From Choristoneura fumiferana (taxonomy: Eukaryota; Arthropoda; Insecta; Lepidoptera; Tortricidae): 64,000 nucleotides of DNA. The notes beneath the pieces were generated by a model. It saw only the letters and a program-made list of their open reading frames with translations. It was not told the DNA's origin and did not search any database. The translations under genes and the position numbers were made by a program. The stretch spans positions 14,472,127 through 14,536,126 of the forward strand of contig NC_133473.1 in the NCBI RefSeq assembly GCF_025370935.1, written 5' to 3'. The first letter of the stretch is position 1. Every line of letters starts with the position of its first letter. Shown in pieces: positions 1 through 9,350 of the stretch.

Positions 1-59
1 TCATAAAAAGATGTGACCACGAAAATGAGGCGATTGAAACGCTCGAATAATGACCCAAA

Positions 60-278
60 TGTTAATAATAATAATCATGGGACAATTGACACCAATTCAT
101 TTTGTACCGAACTAAGCAAAGTTTGTACTATTGTATACAGATAAATACATATTAAACGTCCAAGACCCGAGAGCAAACACGTATTATTCATACAAATATC
201 TGCTCCGACCGGGGATAGAACAGGGACCTCTAGCTTCATAGTCAGGTTCTCCAACCACTTAGCTATCCGGTCGTCAAA
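60..278 (-). mobile_element. tRNA-derived SINE, nearly complete
   Basis: Read on the minus strand, a tRNA-like head starts near 272 with GACCGG, which pairs exactly with CCGGTC at 207-212 as an acceptor stem. An A-box-like TAGCTAAGTGG and a degenerate B box (TGTTCTATCCC, consensus GGTTCGANTCC) lie between. The body then runs to about 60 and ends in an ATT-rich tail. It contains a stretch resembling fragments near 6.43 kb and 9.3 kb. I see no clear target-site duplication. The degenerate B box suggests that it is no longer transcribed. Lineage membership is by eye. Confidence 0.75.
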
Positions 279-1030
279 GTGTCAAGAGAAAGTTGAAATT
301 TTCTGCTACACACAGACAAAGTTGCGGGCAACAGCCAGTTAAAATATATATACAGTAACGCAGTTTGTTGGTTGGAGCAATCCGTAGGTGACCGCCAATT
401 AGGCCGGCCGAGTCCAGCGCCGGCTGCGAGTAACGAGCGTCTTTCGGGAAACCTTGCCACTGCCACGTCCAGCCCGTTGCGTGGTTTCTGACCGGATGAT
501 TTAAATTTTACACCGTAAACATGTGGCAAAACTAAGGAGTTAAAAATGTAATTATAATTGACAAAGTATTCTGAAATCTATCCGGAATATACTTATCAGC
601 AAATAGATGTTTTTATAGGATTTTTTTTAAATGTAGTCACGGCTTTGACGCGGTATACTTTGAGCATCGACCCGAATCGCATCGAAAATGCCTGATATGC
701 AGGAATATTCTAGATTAATTTAAAAAGACCTCGTATCCTGGCAAACTAGAAATTAAAACGAAGGTCGTAAAAATAATCAATTATTTTTTGAAAAATAAAG
801 AAGATACGAGTGAATGATTTTCAGTCAATATTTTTCTAGAAAAATTAAATTTAGTAGGTATGGATTTTCTATGGTCGCATTGACAATTTAAAACGTGTTT
901 AACTTCGCATTTTTTACAATGTATAAACAAATCTTACACAACTGTTCGTTTAGCAATAAAGATATATTTGATTGAACAAATAAAAATAAACCTGCTGTTT
1001 TGAACATGAAACTACCGTGAGACTCACTCA
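279..1030. other. Unique DNA, no gene seen
   Basis: A moderately GC-rich patch (about 360-520) is followed by AT-rich sequence. A minus-strand frame across 263-529 starts inside the SINE head and has no recognisable domain. I regard it as chance. No repeat was recognised here. Confidence 0.5.
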
Positions 1031-1089
1031 TTTTAAATGATAACAAAACGGATAACTCGCGCGTTCGTGCTTGCGCGCGTGTTGCAGCA

Positions 1090-1383
1090 GCCGCCGAGTC
1101 GCGTTGCTCCCAGAAGAAGGGTTACGGATTTGCCCGAAAAATTTGAAATTTACCACGAGCTTTGCGGTGAAGGAAAACATCGTGAGGAAACCTGCACAAA
1201 CCTGCGAAGCAATTCAATGGTGCGTGTGAAGTTCCCAATCCGCACTGGGCCCGCGTGGGAACTATGGCCCAAGCCCTCTTGTTCTGAGAGGAGGCCTGTG
1301 CCCAGCAGTGGGACGTATATAGGCTGGGATGATGATGAAACTCAATTTCAGACGTGCGTTATCCGTTTTGCTATCATTTAAAC
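1090..1383 (+). repeat. GAAGAAGGG repeat split by a SINE/LINE tail
   Basis: The left part (about 1105-1138) contains AGAAGAAGGGTTACGG and TTGCCCGAAA. The right part (1339-1383) contains AACTCAATTTCAGACG and GTTATCCG. In the copy at 3.8 kb these two parts lie almost next to each other, so the piece between them here (about 1138-1338) is a later insertion. About a dozen bases of the host repeat (the counterpart of CATGTTGAGCTA) are missing at the junction. Confidence 0.7.
1138..1338 (+). mobile_element. 5'-truncated SINE with LINE-type 3' tail
   Basis: The sequence matches, nearly base for base, the body and tail of the SINE at 59.8-60.05 kb. Shared parts are the GGTGAAGGAAAACATCGTGA block, then the TTCCCAATCCGCACTGGGCC block, then GCCCAGCAGTGGGACGTATA and a GATGATGATGA end. 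The tRNA head is absent, so reverse transcription or later deletion truncated the 5' side. It lies inside a GAAGAAGGG repeat. A plus-strand frame over 1037-1381 crosses both junctions and is not a gene. Confidence 0.75.
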
Positions 1384-1397
1384 TTGCTGTTCCCTCC

Positions 1398-1830
1398 ATT
1401 CATCCATCCATAGCAACCCTTAGTTCGTTCGTCTTCGGACATAGGCCTCCTCTCCATTGCTCCACGCCTGGCGATCGACAGCCATATGCTTCCATTCTGC
1501 ACCCGCCTGTCGGTAGATAGCGTTGTTACACCTCATTGGTGGTCTCCCTCTACTGCGAGTGTTTTCACGAGGTCTCCACTCGAGTGTTCGCATCGCCCAA
1601 AGATCGTGGTTCATGATCGTGGTTAATCCTGGCAATGTGCCCTCTTCCACCACGTCTCGAACTTTTGTGACTCGTCTGATCCACTTTTTCGATGCATGAC
1701 AGTTATCCCGAGCATTGACCTCTCCATTGGTCTCTGTGCAACACGGAGTTTCTCTGCAGACTACTCTGTCAGTGTGGTGGTTTCCATTCCATAAGTGAAG
1801 ACGGGCACGATGCACTGGCTGCTGCTATGC
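1398..1830 (-). pseudogene. RTE-type LINE reverse transcriptase, C-terminal relict
   Basis: On the minus strand a 131-codon frame (1815 to 1420) ends in the carboxy-terminal signature seen in lepidopteran RTE-type endonuclease-reverse transcriptases. It has IRRVTKV-RDVVE, then LEWRPRENTRSRGRPPMR, then AGAEWKHMAVDRQAW and GEEAYVRR. Only the last hundred or so residues remain. Endonuclease and catalytic reverse transcriptase domains are absent, and the expected W-AGH block between RDVVE and LEWRP does not read well, so an indel is likely there. The segment from 1475 down to 1398 holds the GGAGGCCTATGTCC-like 3' end and a CATC-rich tail. This is a 5'-truncated, dead copy. Neighbouring repeats show the locus collects insertions. 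The RTE assignment rests on motif order, not a search. Confidence 0.8.
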
Positions 1831-2074
1831 TGTTCCCTATTAATTATAATATAAATGTTAGTAGGTTCGGGGTGTAAGGGCAACATGATTCATCTTTCGT
1901 TTCATCTTCGTTTAACAGTAGGCGTAACTACATACATTTAAAAAAAAAATTGTATTATTGCATAGGTATTTTATTTGCAACAACCACAATCAATGAGTTT
2001 TTTGGTTTCTTTTAATTTTTGTATGTATAAATAATTATTGGAGTCCTTTAATATCATTATCCCTTATTTTTTTA

Positions 2075-2078
<4 letters not shown>

Positions 2079-2123
<45 letters not shown>
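2079..2123. repeat. GA dinucleotide microsatellite
   Basis: About 22 GA units with a single interrupting G. It is likely to be length-variable between individuals. Confidence 0.95.
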
Positions 2124-2280
2124 AACATTTATTTACACATATTCGATACACATAAAAATACATTAGATGGAAAAAAACACATCGAATAGACCCCACTCAG
2201 CATAGTGTTACGGCAAGCCGCAACACAAAACAATACCAATAATGAAATATGCATTGTACATAGTAGTATAGTAGGAACCC
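2079..2280 (-). mobile_element. Retroposon 3' end with (CT)n tail
   Basis: A GA microsatellite (2079-2123, one GAGG interruption) abuts AAACATTTATTTACAC. On the minus strand this reads TGTAAATAAATGTTTCTCTCTCT, a poly(A) signal followed by a simple tail. That arrangement is typical of non-LTR retroposon 3' ends. The body is traceable to about 2280 and holds no coding signal. Confidence 0.5.
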
Positions 2281-2499
2281 AGGTTGTTAAACATTTAAGT
2301 TATTCGTAAAATTTAACGTAGTCATAAGTTATATTTATTGGTACTTAATCGCGAACTATTTGCTAAAATTAATGTAGTTAGCTAAAAATATCATTGTATC
2401 CAAGTTAATGTAATAGTAATAGTGTATGAAATATCTTCAGTTCTTTCATTTATTTAATAACCATGGAGCTAGTAGTAGCCAGCTAGTAAACAATTTTTC

Positions 2500-3640
2500 G
2501 CATTTAATTTAGTTTGGATTGGGCCAATAAAAACGTTCTCTGCCGTAGCTGACCAAATACCGGAGGAGAATAAATTTTATGGCCCGCTATGGTTCGTTCC
2601 GTTTATGGGTTTATGACGGCCGACTATTTAAATCGGCTGCACAGTGCACAGTTATGTGGAGCCACTATTAACCTCTAATTCCCGCAAGCACACTAATCCG
2701 CTTGAAGTAGGCAATCTGCTCTCATCAGCTCTATTTCACCGCCAGAGCGAACCGACAATGGCATTTAATGTAATTTAATTTCCTCAAACCCTATTTTATC
2801 GCCGGATTATTTGATCAAAGGGCTAATCGAGTCCACATACCAACAGTTTAGCCAAAGATAAACTTGCGACATGCGGGCGCAGTGCGTGTTTAACTAATGA
2901 CCGAGCGATGGGGGTGAGGGGGGAGGCTAGGGGCAGAGCGCCGATATCATTAGCCCCAGATGCCGCTACTACATAAATCGTTCTCACAATACCTAATCAG
3001 AGGTAGGGCAGTGGTTTATGCATCTAATCGACAAGACGACGTATAATATACGTCTAATTCTAGAATACCACGCACACGCACGCGCACGTGGTATTTTGAC
3101 TATGAGTGAAAATCACGAGAGTTTAAGACATTATAATTCTAGAACCTACAGGCTGGCTCGTCGATGCCTCACATATGATTGATTACGTTTTATTGGATTT
3201 TACGTCAATGGGCGCTGGATAGTCTATAAGCTCGAGTTTCACAAACAGAGAATAGCTTGACAGGATGAAGTGGGTATTAAATGCCTTTTATAATTCACGG
3301 CGTATAGACAGTTTGGAGGGTAGACTGCGCATCAGAATCAATGAACATTGAAAAACAGCGGCCACTGGCGAATGGCGTCATAAAATTCTATAAAGCCAAT
3401 AAAAATCGTGCTCGGCGTTAGAACGTTCACATAAAATCTGAAAGTACATAAACATATCATAAGAGGGGATGAAGAGCGAGTTATTCTCACAAAGAGAATT
3501 TTTCTGAGGGATAAACGGCGGTTTCGCCAGATGGTTATTTTATACAGTGAAGTCGACTTAACGGCCTGGGTTTTTAGCTCGTAGACGCTCTACGCAAGCC
3601 GTAGCGCTACAGTCGACGCAGGAAATGCCGGCCGCGTCTG
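2500..3640. promoter_or_regulatory. Unique island, candidate cis-regulatory DNA
   Basis: This 1.1-kb stretch holds no recognised repeat or frame and has more mixed base composition than its surroundings. CCAATAAAA lies at 2524-2532 and TTTTATGGCC begins at 2577. TTTATGGG and TTTATGAC follow back to back at 2602-2617. These resemble Caudal/Abd-B type sites. A strong TCF/Pangolin-like motif TTTGATCAAAGGG lies at 2810-2822. Another CCAATAAAAATCG occurs near 3398. Motif matches alone are weak evidence. The enhancer reading is inference. Confidence 0.35.
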
Positions 3641-3799
3641 AATTTTAGTACTTACTACCTGTGAACTTTTGTAAAGTAGGTAAAGACAATAAGGCATGGT
3701 CTTGGGTATGAGTCATAATATTAAAAAAATACCTATGCTCATTCTTGAATGAATAATAAATGTTCAATACAAAAAAAAAATACAACACAATAATTGTTT

Positions 3800-3905
3800 T
3801 TTTTTTAGAAGAAGGGCTACGAAATAGCCCGAAACATGTTGAGCTAAACTCAGTTTAAGACGTAAGTTATCCGTTACAATATCGTTTAATACAATAATTG
3901 TTATT
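3800..3905 (+). repeat. GAAGAAGGG repeat, uninterrupted copy
   Basis: The core is AGAAGAAGGGCTACG, TAGCCCGAAACATG and AACTCAGTTTAAGACG, then GTTATCCGTTAC. It supplies the empty-site structure needed to see the insertion at 1.1-1.34 kb. Family name unknown to me. Confidence 0.6.
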
Positions 3906-4084
3906 AGATGGTGGCTAAATCGTGTGGAACTCTCAGTTATTTCATTTACTGTCAGTTATTTTAATAATGGACTATGTCAGTGGTTTCTAAGATGAAACCT
4001 TACAACGAAATATCATTTTGATTACTCGATAGTAGTAAACCGTATTATAACGCATTTTATTTCCTATTGTACATTTACGTCTAT

Positions 4085-4346
4085 TCGTAAATGGGCCAAT
4101 CAACTTTTTTACCGACACTAATCTGTCCGCGACATTTTTCAAACAATTGCAGAATATGTAAGTAAACATGTTTTTTCTGTAATTTAACAGATGGTGTACA
4201 TGAATACATGCCATCCTACGTAAGTTCAACCTATTAAACCGTGAAATATCTTGTTGGAAGTACGATTTTTTGGTAACGCTAGAGACAATTTTGGTAACGC
4301 AGAAGACGCCCAAAGTGTCGGTAAAATAGTTGATTGACCCAAATAA
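4085..4346 (-). repeat. Dispersed repeat, copy A (inverted relative to 52.5 kb)
   Basis: The reverse complement aligns over some 240 bases with 52471-52701 at roughly 85-90% identity by eye. Shared blocks include GCGTTACCAAAATTGTCTCT, GGATGGCATGTATTCATGTA, ACACCATCT and GCAATTGTTTGAAAAATGTC. Copy A has about 18 extra bases (CGACACTTTGGGCGTCTT) missing from copy B. The motif GCGTTACCAAAA occurs twice within it. Both copies are open for over 110 codons in the same frame and share peptide blocks such as RMACIHVHHLLNYRKN. Frameshifting differences outside the core, and the lack of any known domain, argue against a gene. Confidence 0.75.
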
Positions 4347-4349
4347 CAC

Positions 4350-4875
4350 AATATAATACGAATTATCCTTTATTCAAAATCACGATTCAGTACAAAGAGA
4401 TAATATACTTGACTGTACCTCGACGTAGTCTCTGTATTATCATAAACTCCGTGTAAATGTTCGGATTCCGTTGTTTTTGTGGCAACGCTGTTTGCTTTGA
4501 AAACATTATCTATTCTAACAAACGAAATCATATACACCATACCGTTTAAATACGTATGTGATAAAATAATTAAAGATGTTAAACATGTGTTTGTATTTAT
4601 AATTTATAGATTGTTATATATATACTGTTGTTTTAGCACCTTTATGAGTAGTTGTGTTCACCCCTGGTACTTATGTTTAGGACGCGGATCCTTATTATTT
4701 AAGTCAACAGAATTTGTGCTTATTAAAACAAGTACGTAGACTTGAATGTACATAATATTTTTATTAGTTCCCGCATACCAGGAGTTAAACAGATGTAATA
4801 CCTAAAGACTAGACGTGGGTCGTAAGTTTTGTTATTTTGGATATTATTTCAACATTCTTCAAAAGCTTTATTCAG
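4350..4875. other. Unique AT-rich DNA, nothing recognised
   Basis: A plus-strand frame at 4479-4739 has no domain or start context worth calling. No repeat seen. Confidence 0.4.
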
Positions 4876-4879
4876 TTTT

Positions 4880-4985
4880 TTTTTTAATGTAATAGCTGAA
4901 AAACGAGCAGGCGGTTCATCTGATGTTAAGTGATTACTGTCGCCCATAGACATCCGCAGCACCATTCAAATTTATGCTTTATAAA
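4880..4985 (+). repeat. Diverged CAAACGAGCAAG-type repeat fragment
   Basis: AAACGAGCAGGCGG, TCATCTGATG, GTGATTACTG and CGCCCATAGACATC-CGCAGCACCA follow the order seen in the better copies at 11.93, 53.69 and 56.0 kb. Confidence 0.6.
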
Positions 4986-5496
4986 GTAGTAGGCGAGGAT
5001 TCCTGAGTAGGAGGTTATTTTTTTATAGAATAGGTACTTTTACCCAAAAATTCACCAGAAAACTTGTCTTCACGCGGTTAAAACACACCATGAAAATTTC
5101 CTTCATATTTAGGGGTTACGTTTATTGCGATATAAATCGGCGACTGATGTGATTTATCAGCGCATCAGTCCTGGTTAGTGTGAGTAATGCCCTGTTATTA
5201 CAGTTACGACTGCGTTATCTGTATTGGAGGTGAGAAAAAAATAACTGTATTACGTTCGTTGTTCTGGTGCCCTGGTAGCGAGTAATTGATGATGAATGTG
5301 TTTTTGACTTTAATTTCTGGTATCATGGTAAAAAGGCTTTTAAGCTCATAGCTAAGTATGCAAAAAAAAAACAAATTGTCATTTATTAGGACCCCAGGTT
5401 ATAATATTATATTAGGAAAAACAATTAGTTGGTCCTTGACGTTTGTAAGGGTGACACTCTTTCCCGGCCCCGATAACACCGACATGGAAATACCGG

Positions 5497-5566
5497 CCCT
5501 GTTTTTTGTGTACACGCCCATAGAAACTGACAGGAGCTTCTATGGGCGTGTACACGAAAAACAGGG
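5497..5566. repeat. Near-perfect hairpin, 29-bp arms
   Basis: Arm 5497-5525 pairs with arm 5538-5566 with one mismatch, around a 12-base loop (ACTGACAGGAGC). The stem core is TGTACACGCCCATAGAA. The size resembles a pre-miRNA or a short foldback element. No known miRNA seed was recognised. Confidence 0.8.
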
Positions 5567-5849
5567 TGTTTTAACAGTATTTTCAACAATAGAGCAAGCA
5601 TTTTTATAATTTGCTCAAATACAACTTGTAACTCGGTTTGTGAAACAATAAATATATATTTGATATATTTTAAAAATCATATCATATCCGTCAAGGACTA
5701 TGACGTCATTATGCTACGACGACTATAGAAAATCCATACCTACCTACTAAATTTAATTTATCTTGAAGGATATGGAATACAATCTTCATTTGCACATAAT
5801 ATTTTAGACTACCGCGGTCATTACTAATTTTATGATTTAAATTCGCGTT

Positions 5850-5990
5850 TTGCTCAGCGTACCTTGGTATTTTGATATCGAGCTTCTCTAAAATCAAGGT
5901 ACGCGGAACAAAATAAGTAGTATTTTATGCAACTGTATCGTAATAGGGTCACATGAGTGTTTTAAGGCCTAATTACGTACAGTTGCATAC
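5850..5990. repeat. Two adjacent imperfect hairpins
   Basis: The first pairs GCGTACCTTGGTATTTT (about 5857-5873) with AAAATCAAGGTACGC (about 5890-5904). The second pairs TATGCAACTGTATCGTAAT (5926-5944) with ATTACGTACAGTTGCATA (5972-5989), with one bulged base. They may be remnants of foldback elements. Confidence 0.65.
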
Positions 5991-6063
5991 AATATTTTAT
6001 CTATATCCATATATTAAATCCTCTATCATGTGTTCAAGAACCATTAACGAGAACTAGGTAGGT

Positions 6064-6133
6064 ATGTCAGCCCCACGAGCTGCGCCCGCTGCGCGCGCGA
6101 CGACGTGCTGCTGCACGTGGTCGCCCCCCCCCC
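6064..6133. other. Short GC-rich spike ending in poly-C
   Basis: Some 60 bases (GCGCCCGCTGCGCGCGCGAC and onward) are strongly GC-rich in AT-rich surroundings and run into 13 Cs. One plus frame reads like coding sequence (SCARCARDDVLLHVVAP). It is too short to assign and lacks convincing splice sites. Confidence 0.3.
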
Positions 6134-6417
6134 CCGTGCTGTAATGATGTATTTACGATATAGACGTCTTCATAATAGAATCCAATGTCGTAATGCTGGT
6201 CATTACCTATGGTTTTTGAACGCATAATTGAGGATTTACTATATGGGTGTAGATAAACCGAATTTAAATCATGTGTTGCTTATTTTACCATCATATCTTG
6301 CTTATTTTACCACAGATATTGATAATTTTTAGTCAGTCTGAAAATTTAGCTTCTATTTCAAATCCCTATTTACCTATATTATTTCAGTAGGTTTCTCCGC
6401 TGCCTATTTATTATCTG

Positions 6418-6455
6418 TAACACAAGCTTTGCTTACTTTGGGACTAGGTCAATAA
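6418..6455 (+). mobile_element. SINE body fragment
   Basis: ACAAGCTTTGCTTACTTTGG and GACTAGGTCAAT resemble part of the SINE at 60-278. The head and 3' end are missing. Confidence 0.5.
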
Positions 6456-7440
6456 GGGCTATCGTTTTTTGTCTCACTAGATGGCGCACTGTTGCGTGAG
6501 GTTTTAAGTATGGCTTTCAAAGTCTGCTATTACGGGCGTGAAAACAAAGTTTAGATTAAAATCATATTTAACACACCTTAAAACAGTACCATAAAAATAT
6601 CGAGCATGCCACAGTGTTGCATAGTCCCGTTTTGTTCGGAAAAAAGGGAGGACAAAGGTTTCCGAACGACAAAACTGTCTCAAAACACAGACATTCATTG
6701 CCCCGGAACGCATATTTGCCATAATTAATTTCAGATATTGCAAAATATTCACAAAATTATCCTAATTTTAAATAAACCCGCGTAGCTCACCCAAAAACCT
6801 ATGAGATTTGACATTTCGGAGACCTCACGCTACACGCGGAATTCATACGCGATAGCCCTCATTGGTGTCAAGTGTTCCGAGATGTCTATTTATTCTTTAT
6901 TTTTAGAAGAGTATACTACACAGTATATCGGTCAAAAATATCCCCTCCATTTACCTCTAAGACTTGCCTACATTCTGTCTCCAATGCCTCACCGTTGATT
7001 TCAAACATATTACCATACTCCGGGGACACTCACCCTTTGTTAGGCAGAATTGAAATGGATCGGATTCGAGAGCCCATCCATCACGCTCTTTACCCCACAT
7101 CTAATGGTTTTTTAATAATTCCACTTTGGACCGCTCTCATTAGAAAGAAGTGAGATCGAGAGATGATTGTTTGGAATATGACAGTCGATTGACAGCGGCG
7201 AAATAATTGGCTGACGCGAAAAATGTGGTGTCGATTCAAGTGTGGAATTGTTTCGAGGGGTTCCTTTACTTAGTTTTAGGGTCTGTGTCATCACTCTCTC
7301 ATAAGTTCCTGATGTTTTGCACATTAAATGTCGGTAATTTATCAGAGAATGATAAAAATTCTTTTAACACTTACGCGTTTAGGGTTTTTTTGATGTAAAG
7401 GTGCAACAACACGTACAACAACAAAAACGTATATGTTCGT
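6456..7440. other. Unique DNA, no gene recognised
   Basis: Several short frames overlap on both strands (6504-6752, 6872-7153, 7112-7324). None has a domain, a signal peptide or consistent coding character. Confidence 0.4.
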
Positions 7441-7707
7441 GCAGTCGTGGTAGCCTAGTAGTTTGACCTATGGCCTCTCAAGCAGAGGTTGTGGGTTCGA
7501 GCCAGGACTCGCACCTCTGAACTTTCAGAATTTCTTCGACGCAATTACAATTAAAATGTTCCATGAATTTTTGAAAAGATGTAAGTAATCCTGTCACTAT
7601 TGTACCGTTTTTGTCAAACTTAAATCCTAAAATTGCCAAAAGTAGCTCCGAAGCCGTACCGTTTCGTGTGCGCTCTGCCTACCCCATTTGGGAATACAGG
7701 CGTGATG

Positions 7708-7752
<45 letters not shown>
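7441..7752 (+). mobile_element. tRNA-derived SINE with (TG)n end
   Basis: The head has an A-box-like TAGCCTAGTAG at 7451-7461 and a B box GGTTCGAGCC at 7494-7503, close to the RNA polymerase III consensus. A body of about 150 bases follows. The tail is a LINE-like block (CTCCGAAGCCGTACCG, TGCGCTCTGCCTACCCC, GGGAATACAGGCGTGATG) and a TG microsatellite at 7712-7752. The same tail block, without a head, sits at 17.5 kb. The head is shared with the SINE at 59.8 kb, which carries a different tail. Confidence 0.75.
7712..7752. repeat. TG dinucleotide microsatellite
   Basis: About 20 TG units form the 3' end of the SINE. Confidence 0.95.
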
Positions 7753-7754
<2 letters not shown>

Positions 7755-7794
7755 GTAAATTAAAAGTAGGCAAAAACAATTACGTAACCTAGCT

Positions 7795-8240
7795 TACCAG
7801 CCTAGGTATGTTCTACCGCAATCTACAAATGTATATGGTAAGAGAACGTGGGAATACATGCTACCTAAGATCTTAAATAATTTACCTGACGATACATATA
7901 GCAGTATCCTCAAAAACAAAAAGTCGTGTAAACAGGTTTTAAAAAAACATTATATTAGAGAAGAAGACGACAAAGGGTAAATGCAGGTGTGATGTTATGT
8001 TATTGTCGCTTTTATAAATTAAATAGATAGTGCTTAGGTAATATAGATAATGCTTAGCATATATACGTATGTGTATGTATATATTTAGATGTATTGAAAG
8101 TATTATTATATATATATTTAAATTATGCTGTGAACGGTGCGGTACATTCGCGTCTCATATAAACCTTTAACAGGTTTCTGTAGCGCGTCTTAGCAATAAG
8201 TATTTTTTGTAAACACTTTATATTGTAAAAAAAAAACTTC
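7795..8240 (+). pseudogene. LINE reverse transcriptase C-terminal relict plus 3' UTR
   Basis: In the frame of GTA at 7831 the plus strand reads QSTNVYGKRTWEYML, then PKILNNLPDDTY, then KNKKSCKQVLKKHYI, and stops at TAA 7978-7980. This pattern (YGKR, LPK-LNNLPD, a basic KK.Y end) matches the carboxy end of Jockey/CR1-like non-LTR polymerases. No catalytic domain remains. The following 250 bases look like the element's 3' UTR and end in a run of A near 8230. It is a 5'-truncated dead copy. The clade is uncertain. Confidence 0.65.
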
Positions 8241-8885
8241 TTCTCTTTCACTTTCACTCGTGTTTTTACGTTAAGACATAAAATTGCAAAAAATACAGTT
8301 TGAAAGCTGAATTAACACCTAGGATACTTCTTCCTGCAAAATTGCGTAGCTCCAATGGGATAGCAAAACTCTTCACAGGCGATGTTGTGGGCAAATTGCT
8401 TAAAAAAATCTTACTGTTTTAAGGCTAAAATTATCAGGGCGATAGAACAAAGTAAGAATGCTCAGTTAAATGCCTGAAAAAAATGTTTTGCTATTTCAAA
8501 CAAACTGGAATAATTTATACAGTCTGTCCGTTTGTTTACCCATTTAATGTAAATTGTACAAATTTATTCCGTCATAAGCGGAAAGTAAGACAAAGGGATG
8601 AGGCAAGAATGCCGAGGGTAGCCGCTCACTGACCGCTATAAACAATTTGAAACTATGTGCGCGGTCACCTTTATATTTCATGCAAATCGCCCGCAGTTTG
8701 GGGTTGCTTTGTGGAACTGGATCGCGTGACAAATGGTAAACAACGATGTTAGGTACTGGACTATTTGCAAAATAATAGTTGTTGGCAAGAAATAAAACAT
8801 TCCGGTTTTATAAACTTACGCTTATTTTCCTAAACCGGGCACTAAAATTGTCATCATCAACATATCAGTCGTAGGAAGTCCTGCC

Positions 8886-8991
8886 GTGTCACCAAGTAAC
8901 ATAGTTTTAGTGCTAGTTTTAGTCTTAGTTAGCTAGTTTTAGGTGGTACTTATGGAACCAAAATAAACCTTTCTTTCTTTCTTTCTTTGTT
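8886..8991 (+). mobile_element. Short retroposon 3' end with (CTTT)n tail, nested
   Basis: It lies inside the RTE 3' end. It starts near GTGTCACCAAGTAAC, contains AAAATAAACC, and ends in five CTTT units. This is a 5'-truncated retroposon with poly(A) signal and simple tail. The host RTE sequence continues on both sides. Confidence 0.55.
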
Positions 8992-9052
8992 GCACATAGG
9001 CCACCCCCATGGAGCTCCAGTTGCTCGGCCTGCATCCACCGGCTGCGGCTTT

Positions 9053-9187
9053 AACCAGCAGGGCTACTACGAAACTCGAAACTCGAAGTTCGTGTCGTGC
9101 GGTCCCTCTCGCTCTCGTATTAAATAGTATAAGTGTCAGAGGGACCGCACGACACGAACTTTGAGTTTCGTAGTAGCCCTGCTGGTT
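9053..9187. mobile_element. Foldback element, about 50-bp arms
   Basis: Arm 9053-9109 pairs with 9138-9187. The outer bases AACCAGCAGGGCTACTACGA and their complement are perfect. One internal 7-base duplication (ACTCGAA) is unpaired. The loop CGCTCTCGTATTAAATAG also occurs in the foldback at 22.1 kb (reversed). The element interrupts an RTE relict. Confidence 0.8.
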
Positions 9188-9261
9188 ATCCGTCCATCGC
9201 GTTGGTGGTTATCCAAAGCTGCACTTGCCAATCCGTGGTCTCCAATCAAGAACTTTTCGGC

Positions 9262-9350
9262 CTCAATGTATATATCTATCAAAGTCAAATATAAATATAT
9301 TTATCCGTTGTCTAGTAACCCACAACAACAATGATTTGGCCCATGATATT
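9262..9350 (+). mobile_element. SINE 3' body fragment
   Basis: TATTTATCCGTTGTCTAG and TTGGCCCATGATATTTAT resemble the 3' half of the SINE family at 60-278. No head is present. Confidence 0.4.

Larger units (their letters stand above)
8858..9261 (-). pseudogene. RTE-type LINE C-terminal relict, twice interrupted
   Basis: On the minus strand from about 9261 the frame reads GRKVLDWRPRIGKCSFG, a stop, then PPTRWTD. It is broken at 9187 by a foldback element, resumes at 9052 with AAGGCRPSNWSSMGVAYVQ, is broken again at about 8991, and ends in the RTE tail (GACTTCC-TACGACTGATATG) near 8858. Motifs and order match other RTE tails in this window (23.6 and 27.8 kb). The stop after SFG and the insertions make it a pseudogene. 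Reading through the two insertions is my inference from the intact copies. Confidence 0.75.

Noticed and set aside
207..272. Possible functional tRNA gene on the minus strand
   Set aside because: The B box is degenerate and a SINE body follows without the sequence expected after a tRNA gene, so it is a SINE head.
1037..1381. 114-codon plus-strand frame
   Set aside because: It runs across a repeat, a SINE tail and their junctions. Its peptide is a translation of repeat DNA.
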